DNA of 37,443 nucleotides, from NCBI GenBank assembly GCA_934691725.1, contig CAKUTF010000029.1, positions 1 through 37,443 on the forward strand. The letters are read 5' to 3'. The DNA is from an uncultured Fibrobacter sp. GTDB lineage: Bacteria > Fibrobacterota > Fibrobacteria > Fibrobacterales > Fibrobacteraceae. Both the position numbers and the translations under genes were made by a program. Below the pieces are notes generated by a model that was not told the DNA's origin, made no database searches, and saw only the letters and a program-made list of their open reading frames with translations. Positions 28,930 to 36,553 of this stretch are shown here, in pieces; the stretch's first letter is position 1, and every line of letters starts with the position of its first letter.

Positions 28930-30209
28930 GAATGTTTAGATTTTGTTCCGTGCTTGTTTTGTTGTTCGTGCTTTTTGCCTGTTCGGAGAAATCGACGACA
29001 TCGCCCGATGTTCCGGAAGACAGTGCGCCTTTCGGATGGCTTGATGGAGGCTTTACGCCGGTCACCGATTTTTCACGCGGCGGCGGTTTGCAAAAAATCG
29101 CGCATTCCGGGGACTGGATCGTGCTTGAAGATGCATGGACCGGTCCGGTTGATAGCAGCGATACGCTGTTCGGTAATTCCACCTATACGCCAAGGCTTTT
29201 TATCTCGAAAATCGGCTCTAACCGCTGGGATACGATTAAACCGCCGACAAAATCAAACATAAAATCATTGTATGCGGATTCTCAAGGTATCTATGTAGGA
29301 ATGTATGCATCTGCTGAAATTTTTGAGTATAGCCCTTCGAAAAAATCGTGGAAACAGTTTAAATTAAAGGATTCTTTGCAAGCCGGGGAATGGTATTCCG
29401 TTTATGGGATAGGGCGCTTCCAAAATCGTCTGATCGTTTCTATAGCGGGTTATCAAAGGAATGCTTCTGGTGCCAATGGGAAAGTAGCGTCTTTCGTCAA
29501 ATGGGAAAATGCCTCCGGATGGGAAGATGTGGATGCAAGTCCGAGACTGTATAGTTCAACAGCCAAAGATGATTTTTCTACAGAGCCTTTCCATTTTCAT
29601 AAAGGCTTTGAATGGAATGGAAAATTTTACGCGGCGACAATAGATGGCGTTTGGCGTCTTGATGCCACCGGATCGACTTGGACAAAGTTGCCGGATGTTC
29701 CAAAATTATTGCCGTTTACTCGGGACTATGCGACAAATCCGACAGGGGACATTGTTTTGCACAAAAATCAACTCTACGTTACGAGCGTTCTCGATAAAAC
29801 AATCTTTGCCTTGAACGAAAACGAATCTTCTTGGCTACAAGTGGACAGCCTTTCTTTTGACGGTGACACTGCGGGAACAATGCTTGAGTATTCTATTCGG
29901 CACAACACTCCTGGAGGACAACCTCTTTCATTGGTCTCTTCAGGAGAACATTTATTTATTGCCGGAAACAATCCGTCAATTCCGTATGTCTATATGGGGG
30001 ATTACGGAGAGCCTTACGGCAACATTCCCAAGGGCTGGCGGAAAGTCGGCAGCTGGTGCAAAAACTTTAATTGCCTCGATGGCGGCGGGACGACCTATTC
30101 CATGGATGTCATCGGGGACACCCTCTACGTGGCGAACTGGAAAAACCTCCTCAAGTTTCCGCTGGACAAGCTGGATTCCGCAATCGCAAACGAAAAGGAT
30201 TTTTGGTAG
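28926..30209 (+). CDS. lipoprotein, probable beta-propeller
   Basis: A 427-residue lipoprotein with a hydrophobic leader and lipobox LFAC (Cys at about residue 19), then a Ser/Thr/Asp-rich linker. The body has repeated strands such as WDTIKPP, GIYVGMYASAEIFEYSP, GKFYAATIDGVWRLDA, NQLYVTSVLDKTIFALN and DTLYVANWKNLLKF, the look of a beta-propeller built from about six blades. The function is unknown. GTG 28926 overlaps the stop codon of the lipase gene (GTGA); ATG 28932 is an alternative. GGAGG at 28915-28919 serves either. Position and overlap indicate co-expression with the hydrolase, perhaps as a surface partner. Confidence 0.7.
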   Translation: MRMFRFCSVLVLLFVLFACSEKSTTSPDVPEDSAPFGWLDGGFTPVTDFSRGGGLQKIAHSGDWIVLEDAWTGPVDSSDTLFGNSTYTPRLFISKIGSNRWDTIKPPTKSNIKSLYADSQGIYVGMYASAEIFEYSPSKKSWKQFKLKDSLQAGEWYSVYGIGRFQNRLIVSIAGYQRNASGANGKVASFVKWENASGWEDVDASPRLYSSTAKDDFSTEPFHFHKGFEWNGKFYAATIDGVWRLDATGSTWTKLPDVPKLLPFTRDYATNPTGDIVLHKNQLYVTSVLDKTIFALNENESSWLQVDSLSFDGDTAGTMLEYSIRHNTPGGQPLSLVSSGEHLFIAGNNPSIPYVYMGDYGEPYGNIPKGWRKVGSWCKNFNCLDGGGTTYSMDVIGDTLYVANWKNLLKFPLDKLDSAIANEKDFW

Positions 30210-30322
30210 GGAATTTGTTTTTCCGCCAAGATTGGATTTATTTGACGATGAGAATCCGCGTGACAACTTAAATCTGCCAAAGTAAAACGAGAATCTATTC
30301 GCATCAATTCACTAGAGAAAGC

Positions 30323-30658
30323 TTATCTTTCCTTCCTTTTCAAAAACTCCGCCCTCTTTTTCAACCACTCATCCATCAAGGAACGAAGTTCACGAGTATT
30401 GACGGTGCAAGTTGTCGGCTCTCCTTCAAGATATAAATCTTCAATTTTCGTCTCTTCCTTTTTGAAAATAACATTCGTTGCATTTCCACACATTTCTTCT
30501 TCGCTTGCTTTCCCACAAAGAACATTATCGATCTGTTGAAGAAATTTATCTTGAAACACAGTAAAATCGCCTTCTAAAAAAAGCGACAGAACAACATTCT
30601 TTGGTTGGAAATCAAAAATAATCGTTTTTTCGTCAATTTGCCGAATTGTATAATTCAT
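30323..30658 (-). CDS. probable immunity protein for the EndoU toxin
   Basis: A 111-residue soluble, acidic protein with a very basic tail. It starts inside the last codons of the toxin gene (ATGA overlap at 30655-30658), the usual order for a toxin followed by its immunity gene. I do not recognise the family with certainty, but the ending CTVNTRELRSLMDEWLKKR resembles the C-terminal helix of several small immunity proteins (a Thr/Val-Asn-Thr-x-Glu-Leu-x-x-Leu-x-Asp-x-Trp pattern). Part of that tail occurs again as a fossil at 25235-25330. The role is inferred from the position; direct binding to the toxin is untested. Confidence 0.6.
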   Translation of the reverse strand: MNYTIRQIDEKTIIFDFQPKNVVLSLFLEGDFTVFQDKFLQQIDNVLCGKASEEEMCGNATNVIFKKEETKIEDLYLEGEPTTCTVNTRELRSLMDEWLKKRAEFLKRKER

Positions 30659-31203
30659 GAATTCTCCTTTAACGGATAAGCGGATTTAATTTTACCTTCC
30701 AGAGAAAGATACATTTCTATCGTGATTCTGTTGAATTTTCCTCGATATTTATTTCCCGATATATAGCTCTTATTTGCATACGCAGCGTTAATTCCATCTA
30801 CCACTTGCTGAGGCGTCCATTCCCGAGGGAAAAAAGAACTCATTCCCCTTTTGATAATCCCATTGACCGAAACATTCGCTTCATAAACACCGTTTTCGTC
30901 AGGAAGCGTTCGAGTCCCCAAAACAGCTTTAGCATCTGTATTTTTGATTCCTTCATAATGATAGCCAACAGCTTTATCCCTATGGTTTACTTCCCCTTCA
31001 AATATATGTTTTATCGCCCCTTCTGTAAAGTGCTCCGTATCGGTCAAACGGGAAAGATCCTCTTTGGCATATTCAGAAGGACCGAAGTTCTTTCTGAGAT
31101 TTTCTTCTATTTCCCGAACCTTGGCACCGTATTCCAAAGACTCCAAGCTCTCCTGCGGCGAGCCGGAAGTTCCATGGCAAAGCCCCGTATCGCTACAACG
31201 CAT
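30655..31203 (-). CDS. EndoU-type RNase toxin
   Basis: A 182-residue protein whose residues about 60-178 match bacterial EndoU nucleases: KHIFEGEVN (His66), VGYHYEG (His82), NGVYEANV, a lysine at 118, SSFFPREWTPQQVV and the end KSAYP (Ser174, Tyr176). The two His 16 residues apart and the S-x-Y near the end fit the EndoU active site, which cleaves RNA at uridines by a metal-dependent or -independent route. There is no secretion domain; the N-terminal 60 residues are short and polar. ATG 31203 is preceded by AAGGAGG and lies inside the end of the DUF4417 gene. It may be a detached toxin cassette of a polymorphic or contact-dependent system. Confidence 0.78.
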   Translation of the reverse strand: MRCSDTGLCHGTSGSPQESLESLEYGAKVREIEENLRKNFGPSEYAKEDLSRLTDTEHFTEGAIKHIFEGEVNHRDKAVGYHYEGIKNTDAKAVLGTRTLPDENGVYEANVSVNGIIKRGMSSFFPREWTPQQVVDGINAAYANKSYISGNKYRGKFNRITIEMYLSLEGKIKSAYPLKENS

Positions 31204-31945
31204 ATTTTCCTCCTTTAAATTTCTGTTTGCCCAACCTATTTCGAGTTTTCAAGACATTGTCTGGAATGACGACTTCTACACCTTTTTCTATAGCATATTC
31301 AAATATCGCCAAAGCTTTTCCATCTGTTCCGCAGACATCGTAAACAAGTATTTTTTTTAGGTGCAACGTATTGACGGTTTGCCTTATCGCTTCTACGAGA
31401 ATACCCCGTTCTTTCTTGTCATTGATATAGCCCTTGGTACTGAACGCAACAACACTGCATTCCTGAAGACCTTCCAGAACAAAAGGCAAAAAATCCAAGC
31501 GAGGAAAAGTTATCAAAGGTATCACGCAAATACCCAATTCCATCGTAAGCCATAACGAAATCACACGGGAGCGCTTCAACCGATACAGATTCTCCAGTAA
31601 ATCGACATCACCACATTCCGAGCAATCCGGAGCAATAGCAAACCGGAGTCCCTTAAATCGCTTCTTGAACTTTTTCAAATCACTACGATTATTGTAATAG
31701 ATTGCATTATAGAGCCCGAACTGTCCATCAAACAAGTTGTCAAACTGGAAAAAGGCTACAGCGGTTTTTGCCGTATGCTGGTAGTCGCCAACTTGCGAGA
31801 AGAGTGCGATATAATCAGGCAGTACATCTGCATTGCACTGGACGCTAGGCAACTCCAATTTGCCGGATTTTTGGGTCTTGTTGGTGTAATCTAAATGATG
31901 GAGCAACAAGCGTTTTTTCTTGAGGCTTTCGCCCATTTTCTTCAT
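31193..31945 (-). CDS. DUF4417 family protein
   Basis: A 250-residue protein that matches the DUF4417 family, known mainly from phages, plasmids and genomic islands: AFFQFDNLFD, the APDCSECGD stretch where the family has SPDFS, LWLTMELGICVIPLITFPRL, the STKGY segment followed by INDKKERG, and LKKILVYDVCG. The function of the family is unknown; a role with mobile elements or replication initiators is often suspected. It is the first gene of a three-gene overlapping set with the EndoU toxin and the immunity protein. ATG 31945 follows AGAGGA and overlaps the stop codon of a 30-codon reading frame at 31942-32034 that could be a leader peptide. Confidence 0.75.
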   Translation of the reverse strand: MKKMGESLKKKRLLLHHLDYTNKTQKSGKLELPSVQCNADVLPDYIALFSQVGDYQHTAKTAVAFFQFDNLFDGQFGLYNAIYYNNRSDLKKFKKRFKGLRFAIAPDCSECGDVDLLENLYRLKRSRVISLWLTMELGICVIPLITFPRLDFLPFVLEGLQECSVVAFSTKGYINDKKERGILVEAIRQTVNTLHLKKILVYDVCGTDGKALAIFEYAIEKGVEVVIPDNVLKTRNRLGKQKFKGGKYAL

Positions 31946-32248
31946 AGAAATTCCTCTTGTTTAAAAGTTCGACCTGCGAGCTTGCGTTTGCAAACTCGCA
32001 ACTTACGCAATTCTCGCGCTATGGTTAAAACCATTTTACGCCAATTGAATTTTCGGCAAAGGATTCCCTTGGCGAAAATCGTACAAGAATTTCGCCTGCC
32101 AAAGAGCCGTCAAAACGCCAGGATATTTCTATTTTCTAAAAATCAAGCCTTCTGATAGAAATATCATGGCAAGCCTTGAAACTATTAACGGTAGTTTCAA
32201 GGCTTTTTTGACGGGCAACCTATCTTGCATCACTTACATATCATCCTC
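31946..32248. other. hairpin-rich intergenic region
   Basis: No convincing gene. Five inverted repeats follow one another: 31976-31999 (GCGAG...CTCGC with one mismatch), 32021-32034 (ATGGTT-AA-AACCAT), 32049-32079 (ATTTTCG...CGAAAAT with an inner stem), 32122-32165 (GATATTTCTAT...ATAGAAATATC, loop 22) and the terminator at 32171-32205. A 30-codon frame on the minus strand (31942-32034) is coupled to the DUF4417 gene. An 86-codon frame on the plus strand ends 16 bases before the terminator but has no recognisable features. It could encode a small structured RNA read rightward, or be the worn edge of a mobile element. Confidence 0.5.
32171..32209 (+). terminator. strong rightward terminator
   Basis: A perfect 14-bp stem AAGCCTTGAAACTA / TAGTTTCAAGGCTT with a 7-base loop, followed by TTTT. 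The T-run lies on the plus strand, although both neighbouring genes are on the minus strand, which suggests a rightward transcript from the hairpin-rich region. It could also work weakly for the ImmA gene leftward. Confidence 0.8.
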
Positions 32249-33040
32249 CTATTCCAAATACTTTAACTTGCGCAAACGGATTATCGCCGCTTGGCGAGAA
32301 ACTTGATATGTGTCCTGGAAGCTCTCCACTATTTTATTTCGCTGAAATTCGGGGGAGCAACTTAAAGGAAAATTTTCCGGAGCACAGGAAAAAAACGTTT
32401 TCCGTTCTGGAAAATATCGCCCCATAAAGGCGCCTACAGAATCGCGCGGCATCAACAAGCAAGAGGCGAAGAAGTCCGCTTGCCATTCAACCCAGTCAAA
32501 CGTCGTACTCAAGGAACGCCCAAAATACTCGCCGATTACCGAACGTTTGCAGGAAGACGCTTTTAAACCGCAAGAGAATTCCGCTCCCAAATCCAGCTCA
32601 TAGTTGTCGGAATGTGGATTAAAGTAGTCTTCGTGGTAGAAGGAATGCCCAAACTCATGGGCCAAGGTAAAATTCAACCTTCCTACGGGAGACGTTTCTT
32701 CAAGTTCTCCGGATACAAGGATTGTTCCAGCCTCATAAACTTCATCGATATATTTTCCGTCGACTACAATTTTAACACGTCCTCTTCCAAACAGATTCAT
32801 CCCCAAAACCCGTCTGTCCGCAAAATTTGCAAACTGAATGGTCAAGCCCAGACCTTCCATAATCCTGTCAATTGGTGTCGCCTGCGGAACCCCAAAGTCA
32901 TAGCCATATTCCGAAACATTGTTCTTCAAAAATTCAACCGTATGAAATTCAATATCTTCACAAGACAAAACCAGCGTACCGTCTTTCTTGATAGGGACCT
33001 GAATATTTGGCAAGAACTTGAGCGACACCGTTTTTCTCAT
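32249..33040 (-). CDS. ImmA/IrrE family metallopeptidase
   Basis: A 263-residue zinc peptidase of the ImmA/IrrE (formerly DUF955) family. The zinc motif HEFGH (His128, Glu129, His132) lies in LNFTLAHEFGHSFYH; the third ligand is probably in VEWQADFFASCLLMP (about 184-198), typical of the family. Such proteins cut a partner XRE repressor to switch on mobile elements or stress genes. The partner here is the gene directly upstream, with which it overlaps by four bases (33037-33040). Targets beyond that are unknown. Confidence 0.9.
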   Translation of the reverse strand: MRKTVSLKFLPNIQVPIKKDGTLVLSCEDIEFHTVEFLKNNVSEYGYDFGVPQATPIDRIMEGLGLTIQFANFADRRVLGMNLFGRGRVKIVVDGKYIDEVYEAGTILVSGELEETSPVGRLNFTLAHEFGHSFYHEDYFNPHSDNYELDLGAEFSCGLKASSCKRSVIGEYFGRSLSTTFDWVEWQADFFASCLLMPRDSVGAFMGRYFPERKTFFSCAPENFPLSCSPEFQRNKIVESFQDTYQVSRQAAIIRLRKLKYLE

Positions 33041-33426
33041 CCCTGTTTCCCTTCCAGCCGCCGCCGAAAATATTCCCAGTCGGCTATAGAGGCCTTTTTT
33101 TTCGCAATGCGCAAGGCCGCCTTGGCCTCCGGCACTTCGTTTATGTAATCGGCAATGTCCTTTGGTGTTTCCCCCTTGCTCGGATCTGCCGCCAAATCAA
33201 AAAACAGAGCCTTTTCGTCCCCATCCAGTTCAAGGGCGGCGGCCATTTGTTCGTAAAAATTGTTGTCGCTCGGCTTGCGATTGCCTTTTTCGATATCGCA
33301 GATATACGTTGCGGATTTTCCCATCCGTTTCGCCAAGTCGCGAATCGTCATTCGCCTACTTTTGCGGATTGTTTCGATAAAGTCACCGAATTTACTAATT
33401 TCTTGTCCTTGTTTGCTTATTCGCAA
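33037..33426 (-). CDS. XRE family transcription regulator
   Basis: A 129-residue DNA-binding protein with an XRE/Cro helix-turn-helix at about residues 12-68 (FIETIRKSRRMTIRDLAKRM, then GKSATYICDIEKGNRKPS). The C-terminal part (KGETPKDIADYINEVPEAKA) is of the kind often recognised by ImmA-type peptidases. The start is uncertain: TTG 33426 keeps the whole domain but no Shine-Dalgarno sequence is present; its promoter lies only some 20 bases away, which would give a very short leader. A palindrome covering the start codon is a likely autoregulatory site. Confidence 0.85.
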   Translation of the reverse strand: MRISKQGQEISKFGDFIETIRKSRRMTIRDLAKRMGKSATYICDIEKGNRKPSDNNFYEQMAAALELDGDEKALFFDLAADPSKGETPKDIADYINEVPEAKAALRIAKKKASIADWEYFRRRLEGKQG

Positions 33427-33435
33427 ATCTGCGAA
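33420..33435. promoter_or_regulatory. palindromic operator at the XRE start
   Basis: TTCGCA-AATC-TGCGAA, a perfect 6-bp inverted repeat with a 4-base spacer. It begins where transcription from the neighbouring promoter would start and covers the TTG start codon, a position suited to repression by the XRE protein itself. Confidence 0.5.
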
Positions 33436-33442
33436 CAGTCAG

Positions 33443-33471
33443 AATATACACAATTTCGGCGCAGAATTCAA
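33443..33471 (-). promoter_or_regulatory. promoter of the XRE-ImmA operon
   Basis: On the minus strand TTGAAT (33471-33466), a 17-base spacer and TATATT (33448-33443), the best sigma-70-type promoter in the window. The expected start of transcription is near 33436, about 10 bases before the TTG start codon. Confidence 0.65.
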
Positions 33472-33529
33472 TCCTCCTAGTTTTTAATATCAGCGCAATC
33501 TTTCCTGGAACCTGCACCTCGCAATCACT

Positions 33530-33559
33530 TCTAAAAAATAAACCCGGTATCGCACCGGG
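33530..33559 (-). terminator. terminator after the unknown gene
   Basis: On the minus strand CCCGGT-GCGAT-ACCGGG (33559-33543) is followed by TTTATTTTTT. It should end the transcript of the gene at 33607-34296 before it reaches the XRE promoter. Confidence 0.8.
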
Positions 33560-33606
33560 CCTATCCGTCCAAGTTTTATTCAAACTTTAGACAATAATCG
33601 ACTTTT

Positions 33607-34296
33607 TCAGTTTTCAAGTTCCTCCGAAGCAGATTCCCCGGCGGTTTCCGCAGCGGCCTGCTGGGCGGCGAGAGCTTTCTTGAACTCGTCAACCGTCGCG
33701 ATGTACTCGTCGATTTTATCGTCACGGGAATCCAGATGGGTCAAGATTTCCTTCGTATGCTCCTCGTTGAAAACCGTTTTAAGCTGGCGGCCCACATGGC
33801 CCTTGTAGCCCCATTCCTTCAAGCGGTCATCGGTAAGCACGTAGGAATCCTGAAGCGAGACAAAATGCATCGGTCCGTGGACGGCGATGTCCTCTTCGAG
33901 AAGCATGCATTCCGGTTCCACGGCTCCCTGCGTCGCCATATAGGACTGGATATGGCGCGAGCGGACATCCTTCGTCTGCTCGATTTTCATGTATCCCATG
34001 ATCAGATACTTGTCCTTGTAATCCGCGTCCCCGCCTTCGTAGCGCGTTCCAAATAAGATGTAGCGGCTCTTGTTCGTCTTGACAATTTTATTGATGGCCT
34101 TGACATTGCAGCAGGAAACAAATCCGTATGTGGAAGTTTCGTAGTTCGGTTCCGAGAAGGAACCTTTTTCGTTTTCGTTCAGCTGGTCACGGACCGGGAC
34201 AACGGACATTCGGCTGGTCTCGACATAGAGAAGACTGCCCGTGTTCTTGCCACGGAAGCCTTGCCAACCGGTTAAATTAATCTGTATTTGCGGCAT
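33607..34296 (-). CDS. hypothetical cytoplasmic protein
   Basis: A 229-residue protein that I do not recognise. There is no signal peptide or membrane segment. Residues 1-190 look like a globular alpha/beta domain (GWQGFRGKNTGSLLYVETSR, SRYILFGTRY, DKYLIMGYMKIE); the last two strings recall PUA/ASCH-like folds that bind modified bases, but only faintly. The C-terminal 40 residues form a charged helix ending in an Ala/Glu-rich tail (LAAQQAAAETAGESASEELEN). ATG 34296 has GAGGAAAAGGA in front. Upstream, TATATCTT near 34363-34370 could be its -10 box, and a terminator follows the gene, so it is probably transcribed alone. Confidence 0.65.
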   Translation of the reverse strand: MPQIQINLTGWQGFRGKNTGSLLYVETSRMSVVPVRDQLNENEKGSFSEPNYETSTYGFVSCCNVKAINKIVKTNKSRYILFGTRYEGGDADYKDKYLIMGYMKIEQTKDVRSRHIQSYMATQGAVEPECMLLEEDIAVHGPMHFVSLQDSYVLTDDRLKEWGYKGHVGRQLKTVFNEEHTKEILTHLDSRDDKIDEYIATVDEFKKALAAQQAAAETAGESASEELEN

Positions 34297-34380
34297 AATA
34301 CGTCCTTTTCCTCAGAGTAAAAGAATCAAAAGCGGACCAGAGATGGTTCGTTTTCCTCCTGCAAGATATAAAATTATACC

Positions 34381-35190
34381 TTAAAAAGTCAAACTTTTTG
34401 CAGAAACCTTATCCACGCCGAAAAGACATGCCCCTTTGCAGAAAAATTCGGGGGTGTCGGTGGTCAAAAAAGACAAACTTCCCCCTCGGGTCAGCCTTTT
34501 TTTCATTTCGGGATGCCTCTCCAGGTAGTCCCGCGTCTTCCGGGCGACGATCGATCCTTGCGAAACGACCCGGATCTGCGGCGGAACGACCTGTTCGATG
34601 ACCGGCAAGAGCAGCGGATAGTGCGTACACGCCAAAAGAATTGAATCGATTTGCGGATCCTTCGAAAGCAGCCGATCGATGTCCCTTTTCACGAAGAACC
34701 GCGTTCCCTCGCTGTCGATTTCGCCGTTTTCGACAAGAGTCGCCCACAGCGGACAAGCCTCCTGCGTCACCTTGAGTTTCGGGAAGAAGTGCCCGATTTC
34801 GATGGGATAGCTATTCGATTCCACCGTCCCGGCTGTTCCCAAAATCCCGAGATGCCCGTTTTTTGAAAAGTTTCCCGCTTCCTCCGCCGTGGGACGGATA
34901 ATGCCTAGGACGCGGTTCTGCGGAGCGATGGTCGGCAGGTCGCGCTGCTGGATCGTGCGGAGCGCCCGGGCGCTCGCCGTGTTGCAGGCGAGAATGACTA
35001 GCGGGCAACCCCTGTCAAAAAGAGCGCGGACCGCTTCGAGCGTGTAGCGGTAGATGGTGTCAAACGTGCGGGAGCCGTATGGAGCGCGGGCGTTATCGCC
35101 GAGATAGAGAAAATCGTAATCGGGAAGAGCGCGCCGCAGTTCGCGTAAAATCGAAAGGCCGCCAAACCCGGAATCAAAGACGCCTATCAC
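34381..35190 (-). CDS. murI: glutamate racemase
   Basis: Glutamate racemase, 269 residues, supplies D-glutamate for peptidoglycan. Catalytic features: IGVFDSGFGGL with Asp6, GDNARAPYG, the first catalytic cysteine Cys69 in LACNTAS and the second, Cys188, in LACTHYPLL. Length is normal. It starts with GTG 35190, two bases after the stop codon of the upstream lipoprotein gene, and is the last gene of a four-gene set (36999 to 34381). Confidence 0.96.
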   Translation of the reverse strand: MIGVFDSGFGGLSILRELRRALPDYDFLYLGDNARAPYGSRTFDTIYRYTLEAVRALFDRGCPLVILACNTASARALRTIQQRDLPTIAPQNRVLGIIRPTAEEAGNFSKNGHLGILGTAGTVESNSYPIEIGHFFPKLKVTQEACPLWATLVENGEIDSEGTRFFVKRDIDRLLSKDPQIDSILLACTHYPLLLPVIEQVVPPQIRVVSQGSIVARKTRDYLERHPEMKKRLTRGGSLSFLTTDTPEFFCKGACLFGVDKVSAKSLTF

Positions 35191-35192
35191 CG

Positions 35193-35645
35193 CTACCTCT
35201 GCATCGCCTTGCGGACGGAATCTTTCACGAATTCTCCCGGAAGCAGATGCCCCGGAGATGTCCTTTCGTCATTTGCCGTGCGAAATTTTGCCCGGGAAAC
35301 CGCCTTCGCTTCCGCCGTTTCCTTCTGGAGCTCGGAAAGGTAGCGTTCCCAATCCTGGAGCGACTCGTCGAGTTCCGAGCGGGCCTGAAGCATCAAGGAT
35401 CGAAGCTGTTCGAGTTCCTTCATCTGGTCGCGCTTCATTATCCAGAGTTCATCCTCTTCGGGCATCCGTTCGATATTGAAGAGCAGGTTCAGGTAGCGTT
35501 CCTCGGCCTTGATATAAGCGTTGTAAGCCTCCCTGTACATATAATCGCGGTCTTCCGCCATCGTCTGCTGCGCGGATTTTGTTCCGCCACAGGCGACAAG
35601 CGACACACCTAAAAGCGCAAACGAAATCCACCCGAAGCGCATCAT
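35193..35645 (-). CDS. small coiled-coil lipoprotein
   Basis: A 150-residue lipoprotein: short hydrophobic leader with lipobox LVAC (Cys at about residue 19), then mostly helix rich in Glu, Arg and Leu (MYREAYNAYIKAEERYLNLL, LEQLRSLMLQARSELDESLQ), probably a coiled coil. The function is unknown; an envelope or cell-wall role is suggested by linkage to murI. The reading frame is open far upstream, but ATG 35645 sits at an ATGA overlap with the preceding gene and places the signal peptide correctly. Confidence 0.75.
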   Translation of the reverse strand: MMRFGWISFALLGVSLVACGGTKSAQQTMAEDRDYMYREAYNAYIKAEERYLNLLFNIERMPEEDELWIMKRDQMKELEQLRSLMLQARSELDESLQDWERYLSELQKETAEAKAVSRAKFRTANDERTSPGHLLPGEFVKDSVRKAMQR

Positions 35646-36553
35646 TTCGCGTCCGACGAATCCCGGACGACCGTGTAGAGGCGTTCGAGCGTCGTGTTGC
35701 TCTTGAACGTTGCCGTATCGCCCGTCTTGGCGTTTACCATCGTATGCGTTCCGACCTTGACTTCGCGCTCCTGGCACGGGATGCCCGTTTCGGGATCGAG
35801 CGTCACCCAGTAGGCCGTCTCGTATTCCGCCTTGAGTCCCGTCCGGTAGGCCTGGAATTTTTCCGTTCCGATTTTGCTGTTTACGTGCTGTTCCCAAATG
35901 TAATACGGAAAGCTCTCCTTTTCCTTCAGATAGACCGTGTAGGCAAGGCACTTGCGCCGATCGAGATTGCGGAAGCCTTCCGTAACGACGGAATCCACCT
36001 GGATGAGGGCGAACTGGAGACGTCCACGGTCCTTTAAAAGCTGCGTGATGTTTCCCTTTTCGGGAACCTTGCCGACGAGCAGATGATCCATTTCGTAGCG
36101 ATGTTTTTCCTGGCGTTCCAGATGTTTGATGTAGTCGGGATTGAGAAGCTGGTCGCGCCAACGCTTGGGCATCGGGATGCTGTAAAGCAGCGTGTCATAG
36201 CCTTCGGCAAAGCCCGAAGTTTCAACAACTCGTTCCGCAACGCCCTTGGTCAAAACTTTTGGGAGACGCCACTGAAGTTCCGCCGGATGGGAATTCTTGA
36301 GATAGCCGCGCGACTTGTCGATTTCAAAATTGCGAAGAATCACCAGAGTGTCACCCTTTTGCGAATACTCCAAATGGACATAGTCCGCGTTGATGGTTCC
36401 GATGCGTTCCACATCTTCAAGATCGATCGTCGCGTAGGTGCTTTCCGTGTAAAGCTCCACGGAGACTGGTTCCGAAAGCTTGTAGTTTACTTCGACATCC
36501 GAAGAACAGGCAAACAAGCAGATTGTGGATAGAGATAATCCTAAATACTTCAT
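35642..36553 (-). CDS. hypothetical lipoprotein
   Basis: A 303-residue lipoprotein with leader and lipobox LFAC followed by SS (Cys at about 16). The rest is a mixed, mostly beta protein with charged loops. Near the end, AYWVTLDPETGIPCQ followed by VKVGTHTMV resembles secreted proteins that describe a conversion of attached groups, but I cannot name a family. It overlaps both neighbours by four bases (ATGA at 35642-35645 and 36550-36553), so the three lipoproteins are translated as a coupled set. Confidence 0.72.
   Translation of the reverse strand: MKYLGLSLSTICLFACSSDVEVNYKLSEPVSVELYTESTYATIDLEDVERIGTINADYVHLEYSQKGDTLVILRNFEIDKSRGYLKNSHPAELQWRLPKVLTKGVAERVVETSGFAEGYDTLLYSIPMPKRWRDQLLNPDYIKHLERQEKHRYEMDHLLVGKVPEKGNITQLLKDRGRLQFALIQVDSVVTEGFRNLDRRKCLAYTVYLKEKESFPYYIWEQHVNSKIGTEKFQAYRTGLKAEYETAYWVTLDPETGIPCQEREVKVGTHTMVNAKTGDTATFKSNTTLERLYTVVRDSSDAK

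Noticed and set aside
31965..31980. tRNA-like string AGTTCGACCTG
   Set aside because: No acceptor stem, anticodon arm or 3' end can be folded around it.
31895..32155. 86-codon plus-strand frame
   Set aside because: It starts inside the DUF4417 gene on the other strand, has no ribosome binding site and crosses several hairpins; no family features.
35646..36161. Upstream extension of the coiled-coil lipoprotein frame
   Set aside because: The extension lies antiparallel to nothing but overlaps the preceding lipoprotein gene in another frame, and the ATG at 35645 gives a proper signal peptide with lipobox.
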